In this document: one piece after another, positions 34,328 through 43,718 of the stretch
Numbering within the stretch: the first letter of the stretch is position 1
Layout of the letters: every line of letters starts with the position of its first letter
The notes under the pieces: model-generated
What the model saw: only the letters and a program-made list of their open reading frames with translations
What the model was told of the DNA's origin: nothing
Database searches by the model: none
Position numbers and translations under genes: made by a program
NCBI GenBank assembly: GCA_023443285.1
Contig: JAEZVB010000111.1
Coordinates: 17,119 to 81,118 of the forward strand
Reading direction: 5' to 3'
Origin: Bacillota bacterium
Lineage (GTDB): Bacteria > Bacillota > Negativicutes > Sporomusales > Sporomusaceae
Length of the DNA stretch: 64,000 nucleotides

Positions 34328-34895
34328 TTTTTTGACTACTACTGCAGCGGTTACTTGTTGTGCAGCAGCTGTAAAATTTGCTGATGACTATTTAGATAGA
34401 GAGTATGATGCTATTGTGGGAAAAACTAACTGGGCTGAGATGTTTGACAAGGGAACTATGCTGTATGCTATGTTTTTATTGGCTCTTTCTGCAAGTATTG
34501 ATGCATCATTGTCACTGTCTTTATTTTTGGGTAGTTATATCATTGGAATGTTCAACAATATGCGTCAGCGGTTTCCCAGCCGTTTAAATGGTTTTCAGGA
34601 ATCAATGGTTGCGTTTAGTGTTGGTCTAGTATTCTTTGGTTGGAATTATATGCTATTTTCGCTTAGTTTTGTACTAGCGATACAATTATTTGACGACTAC
34701 CTTGATGCCAGTAGTGACTGTGTAAGCGGACAACGTAACTTCGCTAACCGATATGGAAAAATGGAGTGCTTGCTATTCGGGGTGATTTGTATGTTGGTAG
34801 CTTGGGCGGGAGGAGAAAAGCTATTTCTACCAGCCCTAGCCGGAACAGCTATCGTATATTTAGTTTCACTTAAAGCAGGGAAGGTGCGAATATGA
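34308..34895 (+). CDS. polytopic membrane protein with UbiA-like aspartate motifs
   Basis: A 195-residue protein with about five to six hydrophobic segments. It has two acidic motifs, KFADDYLDREYDA near the N terminus and QLFDDYLDASSD after the fourth segment, spaced like the two Asp-rich prenyl-diphosphate sites of UbiA-type prenyltransferases, but it is much shorter than UbiA (about 280-300). The assignment is therefore tentative. The start is GTG 34308, with GGGAGG upstream. It overlaps the GTPase before it and the 73-residue ORF after it. Confidence 0.6.
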   Translation: MWPEIFDFLTTTAAVTCCAAAVKFADDYLDREYDAIVGKTNWAEMFDKGTMLYAMFLLALSASIDASLSLSLFLGSYIIGMFNNMRQRFPSRLNGFQESMVAFSVGLVFFGWNYMLFSLSFVLAIQLFDDYLDASSDCVSGQRNFANRYGKMECLLFGVICMLVAWAGGEKLFLPALAGTAIVYLVSLKAGKVRI

Positions 34896-35113
34896 TAATT
34901 TATGTCATAATTGGCAGCCTATTTGTATTTTTAGTAGGATATGTTATTGGCAAGCGTCATGGCTGGAAATGTGGCTATAACGAAGCAGAAGCGATTGCGC
35001 CTCTAGAGATACGTCGGCAGTCTTTGGAGAATGGCAAGTGTATTATTTGCGAGGAATTGTGGGTAAGAACGAGAAATTGTGAAATTTCTAGCAGAGAATT
35101 GGATACTTTATAA
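34892..35113 (+). CDS. small single-pass membrane protein, unknown function
   Basis: A 73-residue protein with one N-terminal transmembrane helix (residues 2-20) and a short soluble tail containing NGKCIICEELWVRTRNCEI, that is, a CxxC pair and a third cysteine. It overlaps the previous stop by four bases, so it is part of the spoVK-GTPase-membrane protein unit. No family is recognised. Confidence 0.6.
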   Translation: MIIYVIIGSLFVFLVGYVIGKRHGWKCGYNEAEAIAPLEIRRQSLENGKCIICEELWVRTRNCEISSRELDTL

Positions 35114-35167
35114 CAAAAGTATTGTACAATATTAAATAATTAAGCTAAAGTTAGGGGTGTTAGACGA

Positions 35168-36961
35168 TTGCCTGAAGTACATGGAGAAACAACCGGCTTA
35201 AAAAAAACAGTTATTGATAGTTTAGAACAGCTTTATGAATATACAGTTCCTTTTGGGCAGACAATTACGAATGAATTGGCACAAGCTATGGCTGCTATTG
35301 CTGAGTCGCTTAATCGGGAAATTGCCGTATATATTAACCGACGGGGGAATGTCGTCCAGGTTGCTGTTGGTGATACTAAGACGGTATCTCTACCGGAAAC
35401 AGACGGTAGACGAGCCTTACACAGATTAAGTGGTATTCGCTGCATCCATACCCATCCTGGGGGAGATAGTCAGCTGAGCAATGTAGATGTGGCATCACTT
35501 AAAAAGATGCGCTTTGACATCATGGCCGCAATCGGTATTAAAGATGGACTTCAAGAAATCAGTTTTGGTTTCATTGCTGGACATAATGCAGATAGCTATG
35601 AAGTGCAGTCAGTTGGTCCATTGTCTTTAGCCGATTTTGTGCAAATAGATCTAAGCTATCTGACTAATCAAATTGAGCGATTGTTAGAAACTAGAGAAGC
35701 TGCTTCTAATATTGAACAGGCTGAAAAGGCACTACTGGTTGGTATTGAACGGCAAGGTGAATGGGATGTTGCCGATTCGCTTAGTGAACTAGCGCAACTG
35801 GCTCAGACGGCAGGGGCTGAAGTAGCAGGTTCAGTCTGGCAAAAACGCAGTCGTACTGATCCATCGTTTTATATTGGTCGCGGTAAGGTTCAGGAGATGA
35901 GCCTTATTCGCCAAGAACTGGGTGTCAATGTCGTTATTTTTGATGACGAACTTTCTCCAGCTCAACAACGTAATTTAGAACAAGTACTAGGTATTAAAGT
36001 GATTGATAGATCGGCATTAATATTGGATATTTTTGCACAGCGCGCACGTTCTCATGAAGGCAAGTTGCAAGTTGAACTGGCTCAGTTAAAATATAATCTT
36101 CCGCGTTTAGGCGGCCAAGGTTTGGTGTTATCGCGTTTAGGTGGTGGAATTGGTACCAGAGGACCGGGGGAAACAAAACTTGAAGTTGACCGGCGGCGAA
36201 TAAGAGCAAGAATTAGTGATATTGAGAAAGAAATTGAAAACCAGAAAACACATCGATCTTTGCATAGAGAGCGGCGTCAGGCAACTAAAATTCCTACTGT
36301 TGCATTAGTCGGTTATACTAATGCTGGAAAATCAAGTTTACTTAATAAACTTACCGCTGCTGAAGTATTAGCAGAGGACAAACTGTTTGCAACGTTAGAT
36401 CCAACGACACGGCGCACAAAATTACCAAGCGGAAAAGAATTTTTGATCACAGATACTGTCGGATTCATACAAAAACTTCCTCATCAGTTAATTGCAGCTT
36501 TTCGTGGCACGCTGGAAGAGGTGGTGCAAGCTGATTTACTGCTTCATGTTATTGATGCCAGTCATCCGCAGTTTGAAAAGCAAAGTCTCGCTGTATACAC
36601 CGTACTGAAAGAACTTGGCGCTGATTCCAAACCGGTGATAACTGTATTTAATAAGATAGATAAAGTTGATAGTGAATATGTGACAGAACGTATGCTTCGG
36701 CAAGCCGGCAGTATTGCCATATCAGCTATTGAGGGAACCCATGTCGATAAGCTGCTTGCTATGATAGAAAGTACTATTAAAGCAACAAGCGTGGATGTAA
36801 AGTTAATAATACCTTATGACGATAGTGGATTTATGGCAAAACTGTATGCCGTTGCTACTGTAATTTCGGTGGATTATCGCACAGAAGGAATTGTTGTTGT
36901 TGCTTCCTTATCGCCAGAATATTTGGAGCGGTATAGGAAATATGTTGTAGGAGATGAGTAA
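35168..36961 (+). CDS. hflX: GTPase HflX with N-terminal JAMM-like domain
   Basis: Ribosome-binding GTPase that splits stalled or hibernating ribosomes. The HflX core spans about residue 190 to the end: DPSFYIGRGKVQEM, FDDELSPAQQRNLE, LGGGIGTRGPGETKLE, then G1 GYTNAGKSSLLNKL, DTVGFIQKLPHQL and NKIDKVD. At 597 residues it is longer than ordinary HflX (about 420). The extra N-terminal part contains IHTHPGGDSQLSNVD (H94, H96, S104, D107), a perfect HxH-x7-S-x2-D JAMM/RadC-type metal motif. The start is TTG 35168, with AGGGGTG upstream. The spoVK-hflX-ynbB order equals that of Bacillus. Confidence 0.93.
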   Translation: MPEVHGETTGLKKTVIDSLEQLYEYTVPFGQTITNELAQAMAAIAESLNREIAVYINRRGNVVQVAVGDTKTVSLPETDGRRALHRLSGIRCIHTHPGGDSQLSNVDVASLKKMRFDIMAAIGIKDGLQEISFGFIAGHNADSYEVQSVGPLSLADFVQIDLSYLTNQIERLLETREAASNIEQAEKALLVGIERQGEWDVADSLSELAQLAQTAGAEVAGSVWQKRSRTDPSFYIGRGKVQEMSLIRQELGVNVVIFDDELSPAQQRNLEQVLGIKVIDRSALILDIFAQRARSHEGKLQVELAQLKYNLPRLGGQGLVLSRLGGGIGTRGPGETKLEVDRRRIRARISDIEKEIENQKTHRSLHRERRQATKIPTVALVGYTNAGKSSLLNKLTAAEVLAEDKLFATLDPTTRRTKLPSGKEFLITDTVGFIQKLPHQLIAAFRGTLEEVVQADLLLHVIDASHPQFEKQSLAVYTVLKELGADSKPVITVFNKIDKVDSEYVTERMLRQAGSIAISAIEGTHVDKLLAMIESTIKATSVDVKLIIPYDDSGFMAKLYAVATVISVDYRTEGIVVVASLSPEYLERYRKYVVGDE

Positions 36962-36964
36962 TGA

Positions 36965-38206
36965 ATGAGTTTGTTTTCGGATCAGATTATGGATTTAAAA
37001 CTAGTAGCAATAGACCAGGCGCGGCCGTTATTTGCGAGGATTGATGAGATATCGGAAAGTAATACAGCTAGAGTACTTAGCGCTTTTCGCAACCAACAAG
37101 TTTCTGAATATCTTTTTCGTACAACAACAGGCTATGGCTACGGTGATAGTGGTCGGGATCGCCTCGAAGAAGTCTGGGCAGAACTATGTGGGGCAGAAAA
37201 AGCTTTGGTACGTACTCAATTTGTATCTGGAACGCATGCATTGTCTTGTGTCTTATTCGGCTTGCTGCGTCCGGGAGATGAGCTACTGGCTATTACGGGA
37301 GCTCCATATGACACAATGCAGACAGTCATTGGACAGGCAGTTCATACTCCGGGTTCACTAAAGGAGTGTGGTATTAGTTATCAGGAAATGCCTATGAACC
37401 AAGATGGAATCGATCTGGCCGCTATTCCGCGATACATGAAAAACAATACTAAAATGGTACTGATTCAGCGTTCACGCGGCTATAGCTTGCGAAAACCATT
37501 ATCTGTTAATGAAATTAGGGTTGCGTGTGCTGAAATAAAGAGACACAATCCGAATTGTATTTGTTTTGTGGATAACTGTTATGGCGAATTTGTAGATACC
37601 ATTGAGCCGACAGCAGTAGGTGCAGATATAATGGCAGGGTCATTAATTAAAAACCCTGGTGGCGGATTAGCGCCTTCAGGTGGATATATTGCGGGTAAAG
37701 CAGAATTAGTTGACATGGCCTCATATCGTTTAACAGCACCAGGGTTGGGCGGAAATCTCGGGGCTAGTCTCGCGGACAGTCGCTTACTATATCAAGGTTT
37801 GTTTTTAGCGCCACATGTTGTGGCACAGGCATTAAAAGGAGTCATATTTGCTGCAATATTGTTTGATTTGTTGGGATATAAAACTTTGCCGCATTTTAAC
37901 GAGCAAAGAAGCGATATTATTCAAGCTATTGAGCTTGGATCGCCGGAGAAAATGATTGCATTTTGCCAAGGTCTACAACAATATTCGCCAGTGGACGCTC
38001 ATGTAAAGCCAATACCCGGATCAATGCCAGGATATACAGATCAGGTAATTATGGCCGGAGGCACGTTTATTCAAGGTTCATCAATTGAACTTAGTGCAGA
38101 TGGGCCATTGCGGCCGCCTTATATCATATATTTACAAGGAGGATTAACCTTTGAGCATGCTTCCCTGGGGATACTAGGAGCAGCAAATGCAATTGTAAAT
38201 ATATAA
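36965..38206 (+). CDS. PLP-dependent methionine gamma-lyase family protein (YnbB / 'aluminium resistance' family)
   Basis: A 413-residue fold-type I PLP enzyme. The family is known from TTGYGYGDSGRDRLEEVWAE, RTQFVSGTHALSCVLFGLL, CFVDNCYGEFVD and the lysine site GSLIKNPGGGLAPSGGYI. It is a homologue of Bacillus YnbB, which also follows hflX; the reaction is not established. The start ATG 36965 is three bases past the hflX stop, so the genes are probably cotranscribed. Confidence 0.88.
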   Translation: MSLFSDQIMDLKLVAIDQARPLFARIDEISESNTARVLSAFRNQQVSEYLFRTTTGYGYGDSGRDRLEEVWAELCGAEKALVRTQFVSGTHALSCVLFGLLRPGDELLAITGAPYDTMQTVIGQAVHTPGSLKECGISYQEMPMNQDGIDLAAIPRYMKNNTKMVLIQRSRGYSLRKPLSVNEIRVACAEIKRHNPNCICFVDNCYGEFVDTIEPTAVGADIMAGSLIKNPGGGLAPSGGYIAGKAELVDMASYRLTAPGLGGNLGASLADSRLLYQGLFLAPHVVAQALKGVIFAAILFDLLGYKTLPHFNEQRSDIIQAIELGSPEKMIAFCQGLQQYSPVDAHVKPIPGSMPGYTDQVIMAGGTFIQGSSIELSADGPLRPPYIIYLQGGLTFEHASLGILGAANAIVNI

Positions 38207-38332
38207 TTCAGACATTTCTTTGCATATTTCTGAAATAGAACTAATATAATGACAGGAAAAAAAGTAAAAGCGTCGAATAAAGCAAAAGTATGACTGCGTA
38301 TGGCTTGAAAAATATATGTTTTGGTGGTTAAC

Positions 38333-40438
38333 GTGGGATATATAATTGCTAGTTTTATTGCTATATTTATTACGACGCTGCTTGTATACAAAGTTGCCAA
38401 CAAACTATTCGGACTTGGCTTACGATTAAAGCCAATCCTGCTGTGTGCAGTATGCGCGATGCTTATTAGCCTAGTTTTGCCCAAAATAATTGTGGGATTT
38501 GCTGGTTTACCGGCTACCTTGGGAGTATTGGCAATTTTTGCAGTTGTATTTGCCTACTTTATTGCTAGAAGTGAGGATACGCCGCTACCGAATCAGAAGA
38601 CAGATGCGGATGAAGATAATGCTTATTGTCTTGTAGATACGCTCGCTCAGCCCGAAGTACTAGGTAATGTGGTTATTCAGCCTGAGAGTGTTTATCAGTC
38701 CGCAAATGAGAGCGATTGCAATGAAATAAGTAATGGTGCGACTGCTTTAAGTAACATGGCCGTGGGAAGCGGCGACACAGATAATAGTGAATACCTACCA
38801 GAAAGTCAGACAATTTTACATCGAGATACAGATGAGCTAAAGCTTGAAACTTTGCCTATTGAGGATATGGTTTCCGCTAGGGATCAAGAGACCGGTATTC
38901 TTTTGGAAACAAAAGTTGATGAGCAGGAATTAATGGATGCTGTTCCAGTTGTTGAGGCAGATATGAAGTCTGATATAGCGGAATTAGCTAGTGATGATTT
39001 GCCTGCTGAAAGCGCCAATGCTGTTGAAGGCGTTATAGTAGAACAACCGACTCCAGAAGAATTAGCGGATGCTGTTCCAATTGTTGAGGCAGATATGGAG
39101 TCTGATATAGCGGAACTAGCTAATGATGATTTGTTTGCCGAAATCACCGACACTATCGAAAGCGTTCTAGTAGAGCAACAACTTATGGATAGTCAGGAAA
39201 GTCTGGAAGATAATCAACTGGAAGCAGAAGGCGATAATGAGAACCAAGAGCCTAGTGCCATTTTGGCTACAGAAGTAGAAGCTGTTGAAAAGGAAATAAT
39301 GGAAGAACAACAGACTGCGGAAGAAGAAGCGGCGAGTGTTATTCAAACTATTGATGCAGATATCGAGTCTGATATAGCGGAAGTAGCCAACGTTATTTTG
39401 ACTGCTGATACTACTGATATTTTGGAAGACAAGATAGTAGAGCAACAGCTTATGGATAGTCAGGAAAACCTGGAAGATAATCTTAATCAATCGGAGACCG
39501 AAGGCGATAATGAGGAGAACCAAGAGCCTAGTGCCATTTTGGCTACAGAAGTAGAAGCTGTTGAAAAGGAAATAATGGAAGAACAACAGACTGCAGAAGA
39601 AGAAGCGGCGAGTGTTGTTCAAGCTGTTGATGCAGATATCGAGTCTGATATAGCAGAATTAGCCAACGTTATTTTGACTGCTGATACTACTGATATTTTG
39701 GAAGACAAGATGGTAGAGCAACAGCTTATGGATAGTCAGGAAAAGCTAGTAGACAATCATAATCAACTAGAGATAGAAGCTGATTATGAAATGTCTACAC
39801 CTGGGCTGGAGTTCCAACAGGCTATCCCAAGAGAGGTTTCCAGTATTGGAGAAGATGAAATCAAGGATTTTGCGGAACCAGGTCAAATAACTGCGGAAGT
39901 CTTGCCGAGAATGACCGAGGAGTCTATTGGCGAAGAAATAATAATACAAGATAAATTACCTGGGGAGCCGTCATTTGTGCAGGAGGCTGATGAATTAATG
40001 ATGGAATGCACTGAACTAAACGTAGATCCTGTACAAATTGATTCGGAGAGTCTGGACGATTTGATCGATCTTGCATTCATGAGTAAAGAAAATCAGGATT
40101 ACAACAATGCATTTAAGACATTTAAAAAGGCATTGGCATTATATCCTAATAGTGAAGCAGCACCATTTCTCGTGGTAGAAATTGGTAATATTTTAAAGAA
40201 AATGGGTAATTACGATGAAGCAATCAAAGTGTTTTCAGATGGTCGTAATTTATCTAAAACAAAGCAAGATGAAATGATGGAACAGGAATTTATTAGTACT
40301 ATTGCTTATTTGCGGATTACCAAAAATATTTTGCTTCAAAATCGTCTTGGAAGTATCCCGTTTCTAGAGATTCCACCGCAAATATTGGATCAGATTGAGG
40401 AAGAATTTCGTGAATGGCGTAGTGTAGGTAATATCTAA
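38333..40438 (+). CDS. membrane-anchored acidic repeat protein with C-terminal TPR domain
   Basis: About 701 residues. Two or three N-terminal transmembrane helices (residues 1-22, 35-55, 57-80) are followed by a very acidic, low-complexity region of about 450 residues built from repeats (AVP[IV]VEADM.SDIAELA units, then two 89-92-residue units beginning VEQQLMDSQE). The last 130 residues form TPR-like helices (AFKTFKKALALYPNSEAAPF, MGNYDEAIKVFSDGRN). It may be a scaffold on the cytoplasmic face, but I know no function. The start is uncertain: GTG 38333, GTG 38324 and TTG 38321 are all in frame, with GGTGG before 38333. Confidence 0.7.
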   Translation: MGYIIASFIAIFITTLLVYKVANKLFGLGLRLKPILLCAVCAMLISLVLPKIIVGFAGLPATLGVLAIFAVVFAYFIARSEDTPLPNQKTDADEDNAYCLVDTLAQPEVLGNVVIQPESVYQSANESDCNEISNGATALSNMAVGSGDTDNSEYLPESQTILHRDTDELKLETLPIEDMVSARDQETGILLETKVDEQELMDAVPVVEADMKSDIAELASDDLPAESANAVEGVIVEQPTPEELADAVPIVEADMESDIAELANDDLFAEITDTIESVLVEQQLMDSQESLEDNQLEAEGDNENQEPSAILATEVEAVEKEIMEEQQTAEEEAASVIQTIDADIESDIAEVANVILTADTTDILEDKIVEQQLMDSQENLEDNLNQSETEGDNEENQEPSAILATEVEAVEKEIMEEQQTAEEEAASVVQAVDADIESDIAELANVILTADTTDILEDKMVEQQLMDSQEKLVDNHNQLEIEADYEMSTPGLEFQQAIPREVSSIGEDEIKDFAEPGQITAEVLPRMTEESIGEEIIIQDKLPGEPSFVQEADELMMECTELNVDPVQIDSESLDDLIDLAFMSKENQDYNNAFKTFKKALALYPNSEAAPFLVVEIGNILKKMGNYDEAIKVFSDGRNLSKTKQDEMMEQEFISTIAYLRITKNILLQNRLGSIPFLEIPPQILDQIEEEFREWRSVGNI
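39170..39745 (+). repeat. near-identical tandem DNA repeats within the acidic protein gene
   Basis: Units start at 39170 (267 bp), 39437 (276 bp) and 39713 (partial); each begins GTAGAGCAACA and CTTATGGATAGTCAGG. Both lengths are multiples of three, so the frame is kept. The high nucleotide identity suggests recent duplication or ongoing slippage. Confidence 0.85.
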
Positions 40439-40463
40439 TTATGAAATATATGGAGGGCATAAG

Positions 40464-41273
40464 ATGAAAAAAAGTGTGGACATTATTGGACAACCTGTGA
40501 TTAGCATTACTGAAGGCAAGGAGTTTGGTAATGTTAAAGATCTTCTTATCAACTATACTAATGGCACTATAGCTGCATTGGTTATTGATGATGGAAAATG
40601 GTATTTAGGTGCTAAGCTTGTACCGTTCAATACAATAACTGGTCTTGGTGAATCTGCCGTGACTATCAACAATAGCAGTGATATTGCAACTGCTACTGGC
40701 AACACGGAATTTGAAAAACTGTTTGAAGCTGGTATAAAAATTATTGGTACTAAAGTTCTTACTAAAGGTGGCAAGATTCAAGGCAAGATTAATGAAATTT
40801 TGATTGATAACTCAGGTAAAATAGATTCATGCGAAATGGAAAAAGTAGATGGCGAAGTTGTACAACTTCCTGCACAAAATGTGGTTACCTTTGGTAAAGA
40901 GGTAGTAATTATCTCTGACAGTAATGAGGCAGAAAGTACTGCTGTAACACAAAGTGTTGAAATTATTGAAACTAGCCCGGTTCAACCAGAGCAAATTTCT
41001 GAACCGCCTGTAGAAGATAGTGCTCCTGCTTTGCAAGCTGAGGTTGAAGCAACAACTGAGGAAGTTCAGGAGAAAGAACAGCCTGTTGATGATTCAGCAA
41101 AGAAATTTGATGATAAACACCGCAAGTTCTTACTTGGAAAGAAAGCTTCTCGGCGTATCGAAACTGATAATGGCGTCCTGATTGTTGAGCAAGGTGGCGA
41201 TATTACCGAAGAAGTTCTGCAAAAGGCTAAGCTTGCAGGTAAATTCGTAGAGCTGTCAATGAATATTCAATAA
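40464..41273 (+). CDS. PRC-barrel domain protein
   Basis: A 269-residue protein with two PRC-barrel repeats at the N terminus (SVDIIGQPVISITEGKEFGN, and GTKVLTKGGKIQGKINEILI with GKIDSCEMEKVDGEVVQLPA), an acidic linker (about 155-215) and a basic C-terminal tail (KKFDDKHRKFLLGKKASRRI). The function is unknown; PRC barrels bind RNA or act as protein adaptors. ATGGAGGG precedes the ATG. It follows the acidic repeat gene by 25 bases, likely in one operon. Confidence 0.82.
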   Translation: MKKSVDIIGQPVISITEGKEFGNVKDLLINYTNGTIAALVIDDGKWYLGAKLVPFNTITGLGESAVTINNSSDIATATGNTEFEKLFEAGIKIIGTKVLTKGGKIQGKINEILIDNSGKIDSCEMEKVDGEVVQLPAQNVVTFGKEVVIISDSNEAESTAVTQSVEIIETSPVQPEQISEPPVEDSAPALQAEVEATTEEVQEKEQPVDDSAKKFDDKHRKFLLGKKASRRIETDNGVLIVEQGGDITEEVLQKAKLAGKFVELSMNIQ

Positions 41274-41285
41274 AATATCATATAT

Positions 41286-41316
41286 AGTTTTCCCCGCTAT
41301 AATAGCGGGGAAAACT
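41286..41316. terminator. strong dyad after the PRC-barrel gene, probable terminator
   Basis: AGTTTTCCCCGCTAT pairs perfectly with ATAGCGGGGAAAACT (15 bp) around a single base, so the structure must open at the top. There is no long T-run. Confidence 0.6.
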
Positions 41317-41347
41317 ATATTAACACTTAACACAATGAAAGGATTGA

Positions 41348-42736
41348 GTGTGTTTTGTGCAGACTGTAACATCAAAAAATGCAAACATATTTTTGTTTTT
41401 AATTATTATAATGCTATTTAGTTCAGTAAGTATGATTGCAGCTAATACAGCTTTTTTAGTCACAGATGAAATCTATCAAGGGGTCACTGTTGGCGATATT
41501 CATGTTGGTGGTTTATCAGTCGTGCAGGCACAGGATAAAATTGCCAAAACATTTAAAGAGCGGACTGCAAAGGCACCAGCAATTACAGCAGTATATAAAG
41601 ATAAAAAATGGACAATTTCTGCTCAAGATATTGACCTGAGTATTCAAGCTGATAAATTAGCCCAGCAGGCATATGAGGTTGGGCGAACCGGTAATATTAT
41701 ATATCGTCTTAAAGAAAGATACTTAGCGGTTAATCAGGGGCATCATTTGCCATTGACTGTCCAATGCAATCGTGAAAAAATTCAAGATAGTCTAGAAAAT
41801 ATTGCTAAGACTATTGATCAACAGCCACGAAATGCTAGATTGAAATTAGTGGAAAATTTCCAAGTTGCAATTGATCCAGAGCTAATAGGACATAAGGTTG
41901 ATATAAATAAAACGTTAGCAGAGGTTATTAGTAACCTTAATGATAAGGTTACTATCACTTTAACCATAGCTGTAGAAGACTTTATACCGGCAATAGTAGC
42001 TAGTGATCTTGCTCATATTGATGGGGTAATTGCTTCTTATATTACGCATTTCGACCCTTGGGATCAAAACCGAGCGCAAAATGTGACATTGGCAGCCCGC
42101 AGTATTAATGGTATTTTGGTTAAAACCGGAGAAATATTTTCTTTCAATGATGTTGTTGGGCTAAGGTTACCTAAATACGGCTATAAAGAAGCTCCTGGAT
42201 ATATTAACGGAGTTTTAGTCCCTGACTGGGGTGGGGGAGTATGTCAGGTTAGTAGTACTTTGTATAATGCCGCTTTGTTAGCAGATTTAAGTATTGAGGA
42301 ACGAACAGCTCATTTTCATCCACCCGGCTATGTTCCGCTAGGCCAGGATGCAACAGTTGCAGATAATCAACTGGATTTTAAGTTTAAAAATACACTGACT
42401 CAAAATATTTATATTACTAGTGAAATATTTGGAAATAGACTTGTGGTTAACATTTTCGGTAAGCAGATGGAAAGAGCGCCTGAAATTTATGTGGTTTCTG
42501 CAGATAAAAGGGTATTGGAACCGAATACTATCATCCGTCAAGATCAGTCCCTGGAATTAGGAAAAGAACTTGTTGAGGATGAAGGCCAAAAAGGCTTTCA
42601 GATAACTACCTACCGTATTAAAAAAATCGATGGCAAAATTGTCAATCAGGAACTATTGGCATCAGATGAGTTTAAACCAGTTGATAGGATAGTTCGTGTT
42701 GGTACTAAAGTTCCAGCGAAGCAACCTAAGAAATAG
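41348..42736 (+). CDS. VanW-family cell-envelope protein
   Basis: A 462-residue protein with one N-terminal transmembrane segment (about 11-31), two mixed domains of the kind found before VanW (GVTVGDIHVGGLSVVQAQDK), and the VanW domain with ARSINGILVKTGEIFSFNDV and WGGGVCQVSSTLYNAALLA, which includes the conserved GGGVCQVSS. The protein lies outside the membrane and may interact with peptidoglycan; the reaction is unknown. GTG 41348, with AAGGA upstream, is the likely start. It converges on lexA across a shared terminator. Confidence 0.85.
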   Translation: MCFVQTVTSKNANIFLFLIIIMLFSSVSMIAANTAFLVTDEIYQGVTVGDIHVGGLSVVQAQDKIAKTFKERTAKAPAITAVYKDKKWTISAQDIDLSIQADKLAQQAYEVGRTGNIIYRLKERYLAVNQGHHLPLTVQCNREKIQDSLENIAKTIDQQPRNARLKLVENFQVAIDPELIGHKVDINKTLAEVISNLNDKVTITLTIAVEDFIPAIVASDLAHIDGVIASYITHFDPWDQNRAQNVTLAARSINGILVKTGEIFSFNDVVGLRLPKYGYKEAPGYINGVLVPDWGGGVCQVSSTLYNAALLADLSIEERTAHFHPPGYVPLGQDATVADNQLDFKFKNTLTQNIYITSEIFGNRLVVNIFGKQMERAPEIYVVSADKRVLEPNTIIRQDQSLELGKELVEDEGQKGFQITTYRIKKIDGKIVNQELLASDEFKPVDRIVRVGTKVPAKQPKK

Positions 42737-42761
42737 CACTGATTATATTTATTTTAAATTA

Positions 42762-42797
42762 AAATAAGAGCAGCTCTGCGAGAGCTGCTCTTATTAT
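42762..42797. terminator. bidirectional terminator between the VanW gene and lexA
   Basis: AATAAGAGCAGCTCT pairs with AGAGCTGCTCTTATT, with T/A runs on both sides. It serves both converging genes. Confidence 0.85.
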
Positions 42798-42801
42798 TTT
42801 C

Positions 42802-43428
42802 TTATTGAAGCTGACGAAATACCCCGATAACTTTACCTAATATGCTAACATTGCGGGAACATATTGGTTCCATCGTTGAATTCTCAGGTTGTAAACGAAT
42901 ATAGTCTTTTTCTTTGAAAAAACGTTTTACAGTGGCTTCTTCTTCATCGAGAAGGGCAACTACAATATCACCATTACGGGCAGTAGTTTGACTACGTACT
43001 AGAACATAGTCACCGTCCAAAATTCCCGCGTCAATCATGCTAGTACCTTTTACTGCAAGCATAAAAGTGTCAGAGTCTCCCACTAGTTCTGTTGGGAAAG
43101 GATAAGTTTCTTCAATGTTTTCAACTGCTAAAATTGGTTCACCAGCAGTTACTCTTCCTACTAATGGTACTGGAGTAATTTGTTTTTGACGCCAAGGTGC
43201 TTCTTCTAATACATCGATAGCGCGCGGCTTAGTAGGATCCCTGCGAATAAAGCCCAGAGATTCAAGCTTTGATAAATAACTATGTACTGTGGAACTAGAA
43301 CTTAACCCGACAGCCTCACCTATTTCCCGTACAGATGGGGGATAGCCTTTACTCCGAAGCGCATCTTTAATATATTTTAATATTTGTTTTTGTCTGGCAT
43401 TAAGCAATGCTTCTTTAGCAATACTCAT
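42802..43428 (-). CDS. lexA: SOS repressor LexA
   Basis: A 208-residue repressor. The N-terminal winged helix-turn-helix includes [14 protein letters not shown] and [21 protein letters not shown]. The self-cleavage site is Ala95-Gly96 in GRVTAGEP. The catalytic dyad is Ser130 ([12 protein letters not shown]) and Lys168 (EATVKRFF). RecA filaments trigger cleavage and so open the recA, lexA and yneA promoters found in this window. It is autoregulated by a box overlapping its own -35. The start ATG 43428 is preceded by GGTGGTGG. Confidence 0.97.
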   Translation of the reverse strand: MSIAKEALLNARQKQILKYIKDALRSKGYPPSVREIGEAVGLSSSSTVHSYLSKLESLGFIRRDPTKPRAIDVLEEAPWRQKQITPVPLVGRVTAGEPILAVENIEETYPFPTELVGDSDTFMLAVKGTSMIDAGILDGDYVLVRSQTTARNGDIVVALLDEEEATVKRFFKEKDYIRLQPENSTMEPICSRNVSILGKVIGVFRQLQ

Positions 43429-43461
43429 AGATCCACCACCGATTCTTAAGATTATAGTACT

Positions 43462-43501
43462 ATTATAACAACCATACCCATAATATGCAAACGTTCGTTC
43501 G
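43462..43501 (-). promoter_or_regulatory. lexA promoter with LexA box
   Basis: On the minus strand, TTGCAT (43490-43485), 17-base spacer, TATAAT (43467-43462). CGAACGAACGTTTG (43501-43488) is a LexA box that overlaps the -35, giving autorepression. Confidence 0.85.
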
Positions 43502-43718
43502 TAATAATTGTTGCTTTAACCTTCTTTTTCTTATAAACAGCTGTTTAAATTTACCAAGGATTTTGTGTATTTAAATATACTACTAGAAAACATATATATT
43601 TAACAATTATTTACGCAGTTATGTGTTACAATAATAGTGTATCAAGCATTATAGTTTAACTATATAATAATGTTGCATGCTTGAGGCGGCAGAAAAAACA
43701 TGTGAGGAGTGGATATTT

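Noticed and set aside
39167..39622. Open frames on the minus strand over the acidic repeat gene.
   Set aside because: They mirror the low-complexity Glu/Ala-rich coding strand and have no ribosome-binding site.
39170..39745. Repeats as a CRISPR array.
   Set aside because: The units are about 270 bp, coding and in frame, without short repeats and unique spacers.
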